From Desulfomonilaceae bacterium (GTDB lineage Bacteria > Desulfobacterota > Desulfomonilia > Desulfomonilales > Desulfomonilaceae), in contig JBAZSD010000013.1 in the NCBI GenBank assembly GCA_041662605.1, positions 1 through 64,000 on the forward strand: a stretch of 64,000 nucleotides of DNA, in the 5' to 3' direction. A program made the position numbers and the translations under genes. Each line of letters starts with the position of its first letter. The first letter of the stretch is position 1. The notes under the pieces were generated by a model. That model saw only the letters and a program-made list of their open reading frames with translations, was not told where the DNA came from and did no database searches. This document shows, one piece after another, positions 9,362 to 16,522 of the stretch.

Positions 9362-9670
9362 TATTTACGCAACAAGGCTTGTCCCAGGTAATCCCTCGGC
9401 GCAGCATATTTTCGTCCAAGACTTTTCAGTGTCGGCAGCGCCAAGGCTGCTAAAAGTCGGGAAGGTTCCTTCGACAGGACAAAGGACTCAAAAGAAACTC
9501 ACGATAGATGTTGACGAGATTGACAAGTAGAGCGGGAAACAATTTCGCCAGGCGAGAAATCAAGCAGACGCCCGTTAATTCAGCAACTAACCTGGCGAAC
9601 GAGGACAGGAACGGTCGGGTACGACCCTCTGGAGGCTGTCTCCTAATCAGAATTCAAAGGAGGCGCCTTA
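9362..9670. repeat. Non-coding gap with two inverted repeats
   Basis: I see no gene in this 309-base gap between the convergent pump and cyclase genes. It holds two dyads. The first is at 9420-9458, where GACTTTT and AAAAGTC flank an inner GCAGC/GCTGC pair. The second is TTCGCCAGG (9544-9552) with CCTGGCGAA (9591-9599), a perfect 9-bp repeat 38 bases apart. The first may act as a terminator for either strand, though it has no T tract. The second is unexplained. Confidence 0.5.
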
Positions 9671-11083
9671 TTACCCGCTCCTTACCAGGCTGAACACCTG
9701 AACCGGCTCGCTCACATTCTTGAAATTCATCAACCCCCTGTCGAATAGCGTCACATCTTCATCTTCCGCCACCCTGCGGGCCGTCTCCGGACCGACGAGA
9801 ATATCCCCATGCTTTGCAGCGGAGGCGATTCGCGCAGCAACATTTGTGACTGGCCCCGTCGCAGTAAAGGTCATTCTGGTTCCTGAAACCCCTGTGAATC
9901 GACTCATCCCTACAGCGGCCGTGCCGGAATTGATGCCCATGTTAATTTCAACCGGTAAGAATCGATTCTTCAATTCCTCGTTAATCTCCATTGTCTTATT
10001 TCGAATCTCCAGAGCCGCCTTTACGGCAGCTAACGCAGTTTTCTTCGGCTCACCCTGAAATATGACCATGAGTCCGTCACCTGCCGTTTCGTTTATGTCT
10101 CCCCCATGATCGTAGATGAGGTCCAGGAAACTGGAAAAATACTTTTCGATGATGAAAGTGACTTTGTCCCGGCTCTGAGTCTCACTGATGCAAGTATAAC
10201 CCGCAACATCCAAAAACAGCACGGTAGCGTCTATGTCCTTCTTTTCAAGGTCAGGGGCAGCAGGGTCTTTTTCCACGATCTTCTGAACTGTTGATGGGAC
10301 AAACGGCCTTAGATGATCCAGAATCCTATCTACGGTAAGCTTTTCCTGGGACATTCTCCAGTGGTTTCGAGCATTCTTGATTACATTGCTGGCGAGTTGA
10401 ACGAGATCCTGCAATAGTACAAAGTGCTTTTCGCCCATGGAGTGACCGGGCTGCGCTATAGCGTCAAGAACAGCGAGTGGTCTGCCTTCATCATAGATTG
10501 GAAACACTATTTCCGAAAAACCATCGGCATACGGGCCGGCCGCCATTACATGGCCGCCATGATTATCAGGAAGAAAACAAACGGCAGAGGCGGTTTGACC
10601 GACGGCGCGGTTTACCGTTTCTCTCCCACGTTTACATAGCTGGCAATTGATCCGTTGCTTTGCCACTGCGCAATGAAGTGGGCGGGTATAATTATGGGCT
10701 TCAGGGTCTGTTACAAGAAGACAAACCTCCTGCAATTGAGGTAAGGTCGCTCTTGCTTCGTCCCGGATCATCTCCAGCACTTCGCTAATGTTCATTGACG
10801 ACGTTAGCTTTTGGGCCACTCGAAAGACGTTTTCGAAGCGTTCCCTAAAAAGTTTTCCTTCTGCTAGAGACAGTTCCTGCTCTTCATGATCCATATTTGA
10901 AGCATCAGTGGGTCTTGGCGCCATGATTTCTACTTCGAACATGTCTTTTGTAGATGCGCATATGGGGCAAATCCACGTGTCAGGTAAATCCTCGAACGCC
11001 GTTCCCGTGCCTATGCCATTTTCCGGATCACCTTGGGCGGGATCATAAATCCAACCACAAGTATTACATTTCCACTTAGCCAT
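9671..11083 (-). CDS. Rubredoxin-GAF-class III nucleotide cyclase fusion
   Basis: The 470-residue protein has three parts. Residues 1-50 are a complete rubredoxin, with CNTCGW and CPICA providing Cys6, 9, 39 and 42 and the usual GTAFEDLPDTW loop. Residues ~75-240 look like a GAF domain with unusual cysteines at 121, 138, 147, 150 and 169. Residues ~280-465 are a class III adenylate/guanylate cyclase domain. Metal-binding Asp292 (LFLDVAGYT) and Asp336 (AGDGLMVIF), and the transition-state residues Asn414 and Arg418 (TNVAAR), are present. The base-selecting lysine of adenylate cyclases is replaced by Glu332, with Thr407 at the second position, so cAMP is not assured. It should make a cyclic nucleotide in the cytosol under redox or iron control. 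The ATG follows AAGGAAA. I know of no characterised protein with this architecture. Confidence 0.88.
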   Translation of the reverse strand: MAKWKCNTCGWIYDPAQGDPENGIGTGTAFEDLPDTWICPICASTKDMFEVEIMAPRPTDASNMDHEEQELSLAEGKLFRERFENVFRVAQKLTSSMNISEVLEMIRDEARATLPQLQEVCLLVTDPEAHNYTRPLHCAVAKQRINCQLCKRGRETVNRAVGQTASAVCFLPDNHGGHVMAAGPYADGFSEIVFPIYDEGRPLAVLDAIAQPGHSMGEKHFVLLQDLVQLASNVIKNARNHWRMSQEKLTVDRILDHLRPFVPSTVQKIVEKDPAAPDLEKKDIDATVLFLDVAGYTCISETQSRDKVTFIIEKYFSSFLDLIYDHGGDINETAGDGLMVIFQGEPKKTALAAVKAALEIRNKTMEINEELKNRFLPVEINMGINSGTAAVGMSRFTGVSGTRMTFTATGPVTNVAARIASAAKHGDILVGPETARRVAEDEDVTLFDRGLMNFKNVSEPVQVFSLVRSG

Positions 11084-11356
11084 ATCTGTATTTCCTTGAA
11101 TCTCTCATAGAGCGTCATCCTCAATGGGCTGCCGCTACGTGTTCCTCAAGCTCTCGGGTTCATGTTCCGCCGCTTTCCTTGAAAAAGAGATTTTTCTAAA
11201 GCTTTTAAGCATAACTCTCTTAACGCCTCATGGTCAAACATAATATCCCCAGAAAATTGCCCAAATCATCATCGAGATCAACTAGTTTAGAACATAATAT
11301 TAATGATTTAGTGTTTTGTGCAAATAGAAATCGGGAAAGTTCTTAACTTCAAAATA
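11084..11356. other. A+T-rich upstream region of the cyclase gene
   Basis: This stretch holds no convincing reading frame on either strand. It is A+T-rich near 11190-11350, as expected for a divergent promoter region. I could not pick out a clear promoter for the cyclase gene. Confidence 0.4.
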
Positions 11357-11385
11357 TTGACTAAAATATCCACAATCTATAGTAA
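11357..11385 (+). promoter_or_regulatory. Candidate sigma70 promoter for a structured leader or RNA
   Basis: TTGACT (11357-11362) and TAGTAA (11380-11385) are separated by exactly 17 bases in an A+T-rich stretch. A transcript starting near 11392 would run straight into the string of hairpins that follows and on to the DUF1254 gene. Confidence 0.45.
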
Positions 11386-11420
11386 TCTACATTGAGCAGT
11401 TCGTCTGGGACTCCATGCTG

Positions 11421-11636
11421 TGACCGATCAGGGTCAGAGAAACTATCCCGCGGTTCTCCAACCGAGCCAAGACGCTCAAGATCGCAAGGCATTTGCGTGA
11501 TTGCGGTCCGATATACCCCAGCCGTGCTTCCTAGGTCTGGAAACAAGCCCAAGTTTCCAGAGAATTAACCGACGCAGAGTCAGCCGGATCAAGTAGGGAG
11601 GCTTCTGAGAAACCTCCGATCCTCATGAGACTCTGC
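11421..11636 (+). ncRNA. Candidate structured RNA or 5' leader with five hairpins
   Basis: Five stems follow one another with little space between. TGACC/GGTCA spans 11421-11436; GAGAA/TTCTC 11437-11458; CGCAA/TTGCG 11483-11497; and the perfect 9-bp TCTGGAAAC/GTTTCCAGA 11536-11561. The last is a three-part nested stem at 11574-11636: GCAGAGTC/GACTCTGC outside, GGATC/GATCC in the middle, GGAGG/CCTCC inside. The region ends about 70 bases before the DUF1254 start codon and has no coding frame on the plus strand. It could be a regulatory leader or a separate small RNA. I do not recognise a known family. Confidence 0.4.
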
Positions 11637-11704
11637 AACATGGAAACATAATTCGATGCTATTCCAGTGGATTAGCGCTCCAAATAGACCGAAGGGGAAA
11701 CATC

Positions 11705-13222
11705 ATGAAAAGATCACTGAATAGCGTGAGCCTTTTGGTGTGCGCTTTCATCATAATAGCGGGAACGCTCGCGCAAGCTGCAAGCTTCGAACTATTGGCC
11801 AACAGCGCCATGCATGAAGACCGGCCCACCGCGGAGACCAGCAAGCTCTTGAACGATGAATTACTGTTTCAGCGTGCGACGCAGGCCTATCTCTGGGCGA
11901 TGCCGCTTATCAACACCATGGGCATGAAAACCGGGTCCGAGAAAGTATTCGGCGCCGGCTACAACGTGTTGCCCATCTGGAAGGACCGCCTGAATGCCCG
12001 GACCCTGGTAACCACCCCCAATTCCGACGTTCTTTATGCAATGAGTTATGTCGACCTCGGCACGGACGGGCCCTTAGTGCTGGATGCGCCGCCAATGCTC
12101 CAGAGCATTCTGCTCGATTTCTGGCAACGTCCTATCCCAGGGCCTACGATCCGGGGACGGAACTTCCTCGGCGATATCGGCTTCTTCGGTCCGGACAAGG
12201 GCCAGGGAGGCAAGTTCCTGCTACTGCCGCCAGGCTATACCGGCATGATTCCTGATGGATACTATGTCTATCGACCGGAGACCAACAACGTTTTCATTTT
12301 CTTGAGGGCCTTCTATCAGGATCCCAAGGACCTGAAGCCTGCCGTAGATTTGCTGGAAAAGACCAAAATCTATCCACTGAACAACGAAGCCAAGGCCAGG
12401 AAGATGGAATTCCCGAATGCCTCGCTGGTTCCCGCAAATATGCTGCCTGCCAGTGACTTTCAAGCCTTCGAGCAACTCAAGCTGCTAGTGGACAGCGAAA
12501 CTGACGGATTGGGTGACCCAGACTGGATGGGAATGCTCGGCTCGATCGGTATTGAGAGAGGTAAGCCGTTCAATCCGGATGACCGTTCGATAGCTATTCT
12601 CGATCAAGCCGCCAAGACCGCCTACAAAATGAGCCGTGTCATCGGCCTTCAGGAAACGGACATCAATGGGGTTTCGTATCGTGTGTACCCTGATCGGCAA
12701 TGGGCGAACCCTGCCGCGTCCGGCAACCCTTTTGACCTGAACTGGTTGAAGACCAACACCGCTTATCGTGCGCTGGACGCCAGAATAAACTTTTTCACCA
12801 ACTACTACTCAATTAGTCCCGGAATGATTTCGCAGACGCCCGGACTTGGAGCGAATTACATGGTCGTTAACCGGGACGCCGATGGCGATCTCTTGACCGG
12901 AGCCAGTCAATATTTACTGAAACTGCCTGCAAATGTGCCTGCAAAGAACTTCTGGTCCGTGACCCTCTATGACGCGGCTAATTCGTCAGGTCTCGACAAT
13001 GGACAGCCTTTCCCTTCGCTAGGTTCCCGAGACAAGCCTGTCGTCAACGGCGACGGCTCCATTGATCTCAGTTTTGGGCCGACGCCCCTAAAAGGAAAGG
13101 AGGTTAATTGGCTCCGTACGGTCCCCGGTAAGGGTTTTTTCGTAATTCTCCGGCTTTACGGTCCGACTGAAGCGTCATTTGACAAGAGTTGGAAGCCAGG
13201 TGATTTGGCGAAAGGGAAATGA
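11705..13222 (+). CDS. Exported DUF1254/DUF1214 protein
   Basis: The 505-residue protein has an N-terminal signal sequence (hydrophobic core VSLLVCAFIIIAGTLAQA, cleavage near residue 25), so it is exported. A DUF1254 domain covers ~60-200, with TPNSDVLYAMSYVDL and an aromatic FWQRPIPGPTIRG segment. A DUF1214 domain covers ~380-495, with NFWSVTLYD and the closing WLRTVPGKGFFVILRLYGP. The pair is a common architecture of unknown biochemical function. AGGGGAAA precedes the ATG. The long hairpin-rich leader just upstream suggests post-transcriptional control. The next gene, a thiol oxidoreductase, is 69 bases downstream and may be cotranscribed. Confidence 0.88.
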   Translation: MKRSLNSVSLLVCAFIIIAGTLAQAASFELLANSAMHEDRPTAETSKLLNDELLFQRATQAYLWAMPLINTMGMKTGSEKVFGAGYNVLPIWKDRLNARTLVTTPNSDVLYAMSYVDLGTDGPLVLDAPPMLQSILLDFWQRPIPGPTIRGRNFLGDIGFFGPDKGQGGKFLLLPPGYTGMIPDGYYVYRPETNNVFIFLRAFYQDPKDLKPAVDLLEKTKIYPLNNEAKARKMEFPNASLVPANMLPASDFQAFEQLKLLVDSETDGLGDPDWMGMLGSIGIERGKPFNPDDRSIAILDQAAKTAYKMSRVIGLQETDINGVSYRVYPDRQWANPAASGNPFDLNWLKTNTAYRALDARINFFTNYYSISPGMISQTPGLGANYMVVNRDADGDLLTGASQYLLKLPANVPAKNFWSVTLYDAANSSGLDNGQPFPSLGSRDKPVVNGDGSIDLSFGPTPLKGKEVNWLRTVPGKGFFVILRLYGPTEASFDKSWKPGDLAKGK

Positions 13223-13291
13223 CTTTTCCAACAATCTTTTGAACCCAGGTCAAAGCGCCGGGATAGCGGATATTGAAAGGATAGAAGATTA

Positions 13292-13900
13292 ATGACCATT
13301 CACATGAAAATTTTTTCGGATTATGTCTGACCGTACTGCTATATCGGCAAGGGTCTTGTCGAAGAATTGAAAAAGAATTTTCCAATCGAAGAAACCTGGG
13401 TTCCATTTCAGTTACGACCCGCAACTCCGCCTGAGGGAATTCCATTCTCTGCACTCTTCCCAGGTATGGACATCAAGGAGCGTTACGCTGGTTTCAATAA
13501 GGCGGGAGAGCCTTTTGGGCTCCGATTCGGTGAACGCTCTTTTCTCTCCAACTCCCAGCCTGCTCTCGAGGCCAGTGAATATGCGAGAGACAATGGGAAT
13601 TTCGATTCATTCCATGAGAAAGTCTTCCGGGCGTACTTCACCGATCTACTCGACATTGGTGACACAACGATTTTGTTCAGGTTGGCCCAAGAGGTGGGCC
13701 TTGATCCTGAGGAATTGAAGCGTTCTCTGGATGATGGGCTTTATCGGACCAGGATAGAAGAAGGCTTGAAGGAAGCGGCTCGATATGGGATCACTGCAGT
13801 CCCGACCTTTATCATCAACGAGGTCCACAGAATCGTCGGAGCGCAACCATTGGAGTCATTTAGAGACAAATTAAGACGTATCCAACAAGCTGACGAATGA
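13292..13900 (+). CDS. FrnE/DsbA-like oxidoreductase, putative selenoprotein (UGA at 13328)
   Basis: Read from the ATG at 13292, the frame gives MTIHMKIFSDYV, a TGA at 13328-13330, then PYCYIGKGLVEEL and a full FrnE-type DsbA fold to 13900, 202 residues in all. In FrnE-like proteins this site is the active CPxC (SDYVCPYCYIG). The TGA falls exactly at the first catalytic Cys, giving a UPYC redox motif. The cis-proline loop is at AVPTFII near residue 171, and the helical insert is complete. An open, well-conserved frame on both sides and the hairpin at 13344-13362 favour selenocysteine over a nonsense mutation. There is no signal peptide, so it is probably a cytosolic dithiol/selenol oxidoreductase. 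A caller that treats TGA as stop would wrongly start it at the internal ATG at 13367. Confidence 0.85.
13344..13362 (+). promoter_or_regulatory. SECIS-like hairpin downstream of the in-frame UGA
   Basis: TCGGCAAG (13344-13351) and CTTGTCGA (13355-13362) form an 8-bp stem with one G-U pair. It closes a GGU loop and starts 13 bases after the UGA. Bacterial SECIS elements lie immediately 3' of the UGA and present guanines in a small apical loop to SelB. The E. coli fdhF element has a GGUCU apex, matched here by GGGUCUU. The call is by eye, without folding software. Confidence 0.75.
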
Positions 13901-13935
13901 AGCAGCATGCTCCACTACGAACAGTTTGAAACGGA

Positions 13936-13971
13936 CCGCCTGTCAAATCCTTTCAACTATTTGACAGGCGG
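13936..13971. terminator. Bidirectional terminator hairpin
   Basis: CCGCCTGTCAAAT and ATTTGACAGGCGG form a perfect 13-bp stem with a 10-base loop. It lies between the convergent selenoprotein gene and the secreted-protein gene on the other strand. A T-rich stretch (ATTGTTTTTTGG) begins about 9 bases after it on the plus strand, so it probably serves both transcripts. Confidence 0.75.
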
Positions 13972-13977
13972 CATGCG

Positions 13978-15357
13978 TTATTGTTTTTTGGTTTCTTTGG
14001 CGCTTTCATCATTTTTCGGCTGATCAAGCCGAACCAACAACCATTGCTCTGTCTTCTCATTGCCGAAATGCACGAGCGCTTCGGTTTGATCTTGTGTAAG
14101 ATTGAAAACGCCCGTCTCCATGATTATATCGGTGTTCTTGCCGTCACCAAAAGTCCATGCCGCTCGCTGGGTCTTTTTGTCGACCTTGCCTTTCACAGGC
14201 CGAGAGATGTCGGTGGCTGTGTTGTAATAAGTCCCAGCTATCACTCCGTCTTTGTCGACTGCAAGCTGCAATAGCGCATTTGAATCGGTGGCCTGGTCTC
14301 GCGAGATAGCGAAGACCCCAAGCGGCAACCATTCTGTTTCAGGCGCCTGGGTTGAGGGAGCGCTGGTCGCGAGATCACTGGCCTGCTGATAATATTCGTC
14401 TGCGCTTGCGACCCGTTTTCCGTTCACGTAGACCTGTTCGTCCTCGTAATATACACCTTCACCATAATCATAATAGGCCGGAGAGTCCCAGGCGCTTCCC
14501 GCCACCCAACCGCCCAACGCGGCCCAGGTAGCTGGCCTCCACCAATGATTACGAGCGTATTGGTATTTCCCCATGTTTTGCCAATAAGCCTGGGCCATGT
14601 TTGGATGGTCTTTCCACCATTGTGGCGTAAAAAGATTGTCGTATCGTCCCTGCATGTTGTCTCGAATTTGGCCGGCATTTGCCCGTGAAGGCAATTGCGA
14701 AGGACGATCCGCTGTGCCCGGTCTGGCCCCAAGGTCTGGACGCCCACCTGCTCTTGGTCTTTCAGCAGGGAGTGTACCCGCCTGGGGACGATCTCCGAGT
14801 CCAGGTCTCCCGCCAGACTCGCCCCTGTCCGCAATACCGGGTCTTTCCCCTCCGGGCTTCTGGGACCCCAGCAATTGCTGCGCCCCTGCAAATCCGAGCG
14901 CTCCCGCGGCTGCGCCAACGCCGACCTTTCCCAGATCCGACAAACCTTTTCCATCCTGTTGGGGAAGATTCAAGAATTGCTGCACATCACTCCGACTCGG
15001 TTTAGATCCTCCTGCGCCGGGAAGTTTGGTCTGAATTTTTGAGCCGGCAGCCGGGGAAAGTTTTTGGCCGGAATGACTGGGGCGGTTAGATGCAGCCTTG
15101 CTGGGAGAAGAAGAACGCTGTGACTGAGATGAGACATTGCTGGATTGTCTCGGTTTTGACTGCGAAGCTGATGAGCGCGATGGGGAATGGGAACTCATGG
15201 AAGGACTGCGGGAAGCGGCGCCCCCTCCTCGATAGGCCGCGCCTCCACCTCCAAAGCCTCCGCCTCGGCCCCCTCCTCGTGAGAAGGCGTCGTCAGCGTT
15301 TAAAAAGAGGAAAAATACAAACAGCATAGGCAGAGCGAATACAGCTAGTCTTTTCAT
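13978..15357 (-). CDS. Exported Gly/Ser/Arg-rich protein with conserved Trp/Tyr-rich core
   Basis: The 459-residue protein begins with a signal peptide (VFALPMLFVFFLFLNADDAFS). A glycine-rich run, a Ser-rich stretch and Pro/Gly/Arg repeats at ~135-230 (variants of GxRPGxxDRP) follow. Next is a Trp/Tyr-rich domain at ~235-330 with QWWKDHPNMAQAYW, RNHWWRPATWAALGGWV and YYEDEQVYVNGKRV. Proteins with this core are often annotated as mu-protocadherin-like cell-surface proteins. The C-terminal ~110 residues are a beta-rich domain with an LxLGVFAISRDQ strand. I start at 15357, preceded by GGAGGAG; the ATG at 15372 overlaps the upstream stop. It is coupled to the NTF2-like gene. Function is unknown; a surface or periplasmic role is likely. 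Confidence 0.75.
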   Translation of the reverse strand: MKRLAVFALPMLFVFFLFLNADDAFSRGGGRGGGFGGGGAAYRGGGAASRSPSMSSHSPSRSSASQSKPRQSSNVSSQSQRSSSPSKAASNRPSHSGQKLSPAAGSKIQTKLPGAGGSKPSRSDVQQFLNLPQQDGKGLSDLGKVGVGAAAGALGFAGAQQLLGSQKPGGERPGIADRGESGGRPGLGDRPQAGTLPAERPRAGGRPDLGARPGTADRPSQLPSRANAGQIRDNMQGRYDNLFTPQWWKDHPNMAQAYWQNMGKYQYARNHWWRPATWAALGGWVAGSAWDSPAYYDYGEGVYYEDEQVYVNGKRVASADEYYQQASDLATSAPSTQAPETEWLPLGVFAISRDQATDSNALLQLAVDKDGVIAGTYYNTATDISRPVKGKVDKKTQRAAWTFGDGKNTDIIMETGVFNLTQDQTEALVHFGNEKTEQWLLVRLDQPKNDESAKETKKQ

Positions 15358-15368
15358 GAACTCCTCCG

Positions 15369-16319
15369 TCATTTCCCGGATTCTGGTTGAGCTTTTTGGG
15401 CGATCTTCCTTACTACGGTCACCTCATCGATGTCCGGAAGAAGTTCTCCTTCCACTTCACGGCTAACGGACTGCCAGGTGAATGCGTTCGGGTCCACATA
15501 TGTATAGATGTTCATGGATGATGCTTTCTGACCAGTACCAAGGATGCTTTTCACCTTCACTGTCCATCTATTGCCCGCCCTGGACCATTCACCTTCCCCA
15601 AAACCTGCTTTGGTGTCGAATATCCAGGAGCGAATCTTTTTTGCCACAGGATCCCAACCAATGACCTGTGTACCCTCGAGATCCACGCGATCCCCCACTG
15701 TCACACGGAATGCGCCGTTAATGAAGGCATAGTCCTTGGCCCAGCGATATGTTGTTTCTACTCTGGCGTTTTCGTCCTGGTCCACCCAGTCGCCAACCAG
15801 CCATTCGAGTGCGCCAAGCTTTGCGATTGTGGCAATAGGAACCGGGGATTCAGCTTCTTCCACTTTAGAAAGCTTCCACATCCCGTTTTCTTTTACGAGA
15901 GTAGCGGTGAAAAGAACTTCTTCTTTCTTTTCCTTGGGACTATGGAACACCGCAAAACCTTTGGATATCGCTAGATCAGGCGATTGGAGTTCAACGCGGA
16001 AAATAGCCGCCTTCACCTGGATGCCCTTTTGTTCGGCAAAAAGCTTTTCCAAAGCGGGTCGTATTTCGTTCGGCCCCTTTGCGAGTTCTCCATCCTGGCC
16101 TATGTATGTGCCGTCCAGGCTCCAATGCTCAGCCGCAGCCGAGGCGTCCCCGTGGTTATAAGTGTCTTCATAGGATTCAATGGCTTTTCGAATGGCGATT
16201 TCATCCTGACTTAAGCCGGTGTTTTCGGCGCTCACTCCCGAAACCATTAAAATTGAACCGATTATCAAGGCCAGTGCGACTCTACCCACCACAGCGGTCC
16301 TCCTTATTCGGTAGTCCAA
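15369..16319 (-). CDS. Exported NTF2/SnoaL-like (DUF4440) protein
   Basis: The 316-residue protein has a signal peptide (VALALIIGSILMVSGVSA). Residues ~38-155 form an NTF2-like cone of the SgcJ/EcaC or DUF4440 type, with IRKAIESYEDTYNHGDASAA and WSLDGTYIG. The second half (~165-305) resembles a lipocalin-like beta domain with LEWLVGDWVDQD and SWIFDTKAGFGEGEW. NTF2 folds bind small hydrophobic ligands or act as enzymes; nothing here fixes which. A TATAAT-like -10 (16347-16352, minus strand) lies 28 bases before the ATG. The stop codon abuts the next gene, so the two exported proteins are probably made together. Confidence 0.8.
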   Translation of the reverse strand: MDYRIRRTAVVGRVALALIIGSILMVSGVSAENTGLSQDEIAIRKAIESYEDTYNHGDASAAAEHWSLDGTYIGQDGELAKGPNEIRPALEKLFAEQKGIQVKAAIFRVELQSPDLAISKGFAVFHSPKEKKEEVLFTATLVKENGMWKLSKVEEAESPVPIATIAKLGALEWLVGDWVDQDENARVETTYRWAKDYAFINGAFRVTVGDRVDLEGTQVIGWDPVAKKIRSWIFDTKAGFGEGEWSRAGNRWTVKVKSILGTGQKASSMNIYTYVDPNAFTWQSVSREVEGELLPDIDEVTVVRKIAQKAQPESGK

Positions 16320-16522
16320 CTTTTATAGAATAACTTCATATACAAAATTATACAAATCAGGCGCCATTTTCGTTGTTTTGGGGATTGTGATAAGTCATCC
16401 GATGGTTCCCCTCAGTTTAAAATGCCGTCTCGGGGTGTTTCACTATCTTCTATTGATCCGAAACGTTTGCAGCGCAAGTTAGTTGGCTAATTCGTGCGGG
16501 CTCTTGCGTCTGCGTAAGGTCG

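Noticed and set aside
11421..11636. Known RNA families (6S, tmRNA, RNase P, SRP RNA, group II intron) in the hairpin region
   Set aside because: None of the conserved core sequences I know for these RNAs can be seen. The chain of short hairpins does not match their layout. It is reported as an unclassified structured region.
13328..13330. TGA as a simple nonsense mutation that makes the FrnE-like gene a pseudogene
   Set aside because: The stop falls exactly at the catalytic Cys position, the frame is intact on both sides, and a SECIS-like hairpin follows. A random nonsense mutation would not be expected to show all three.
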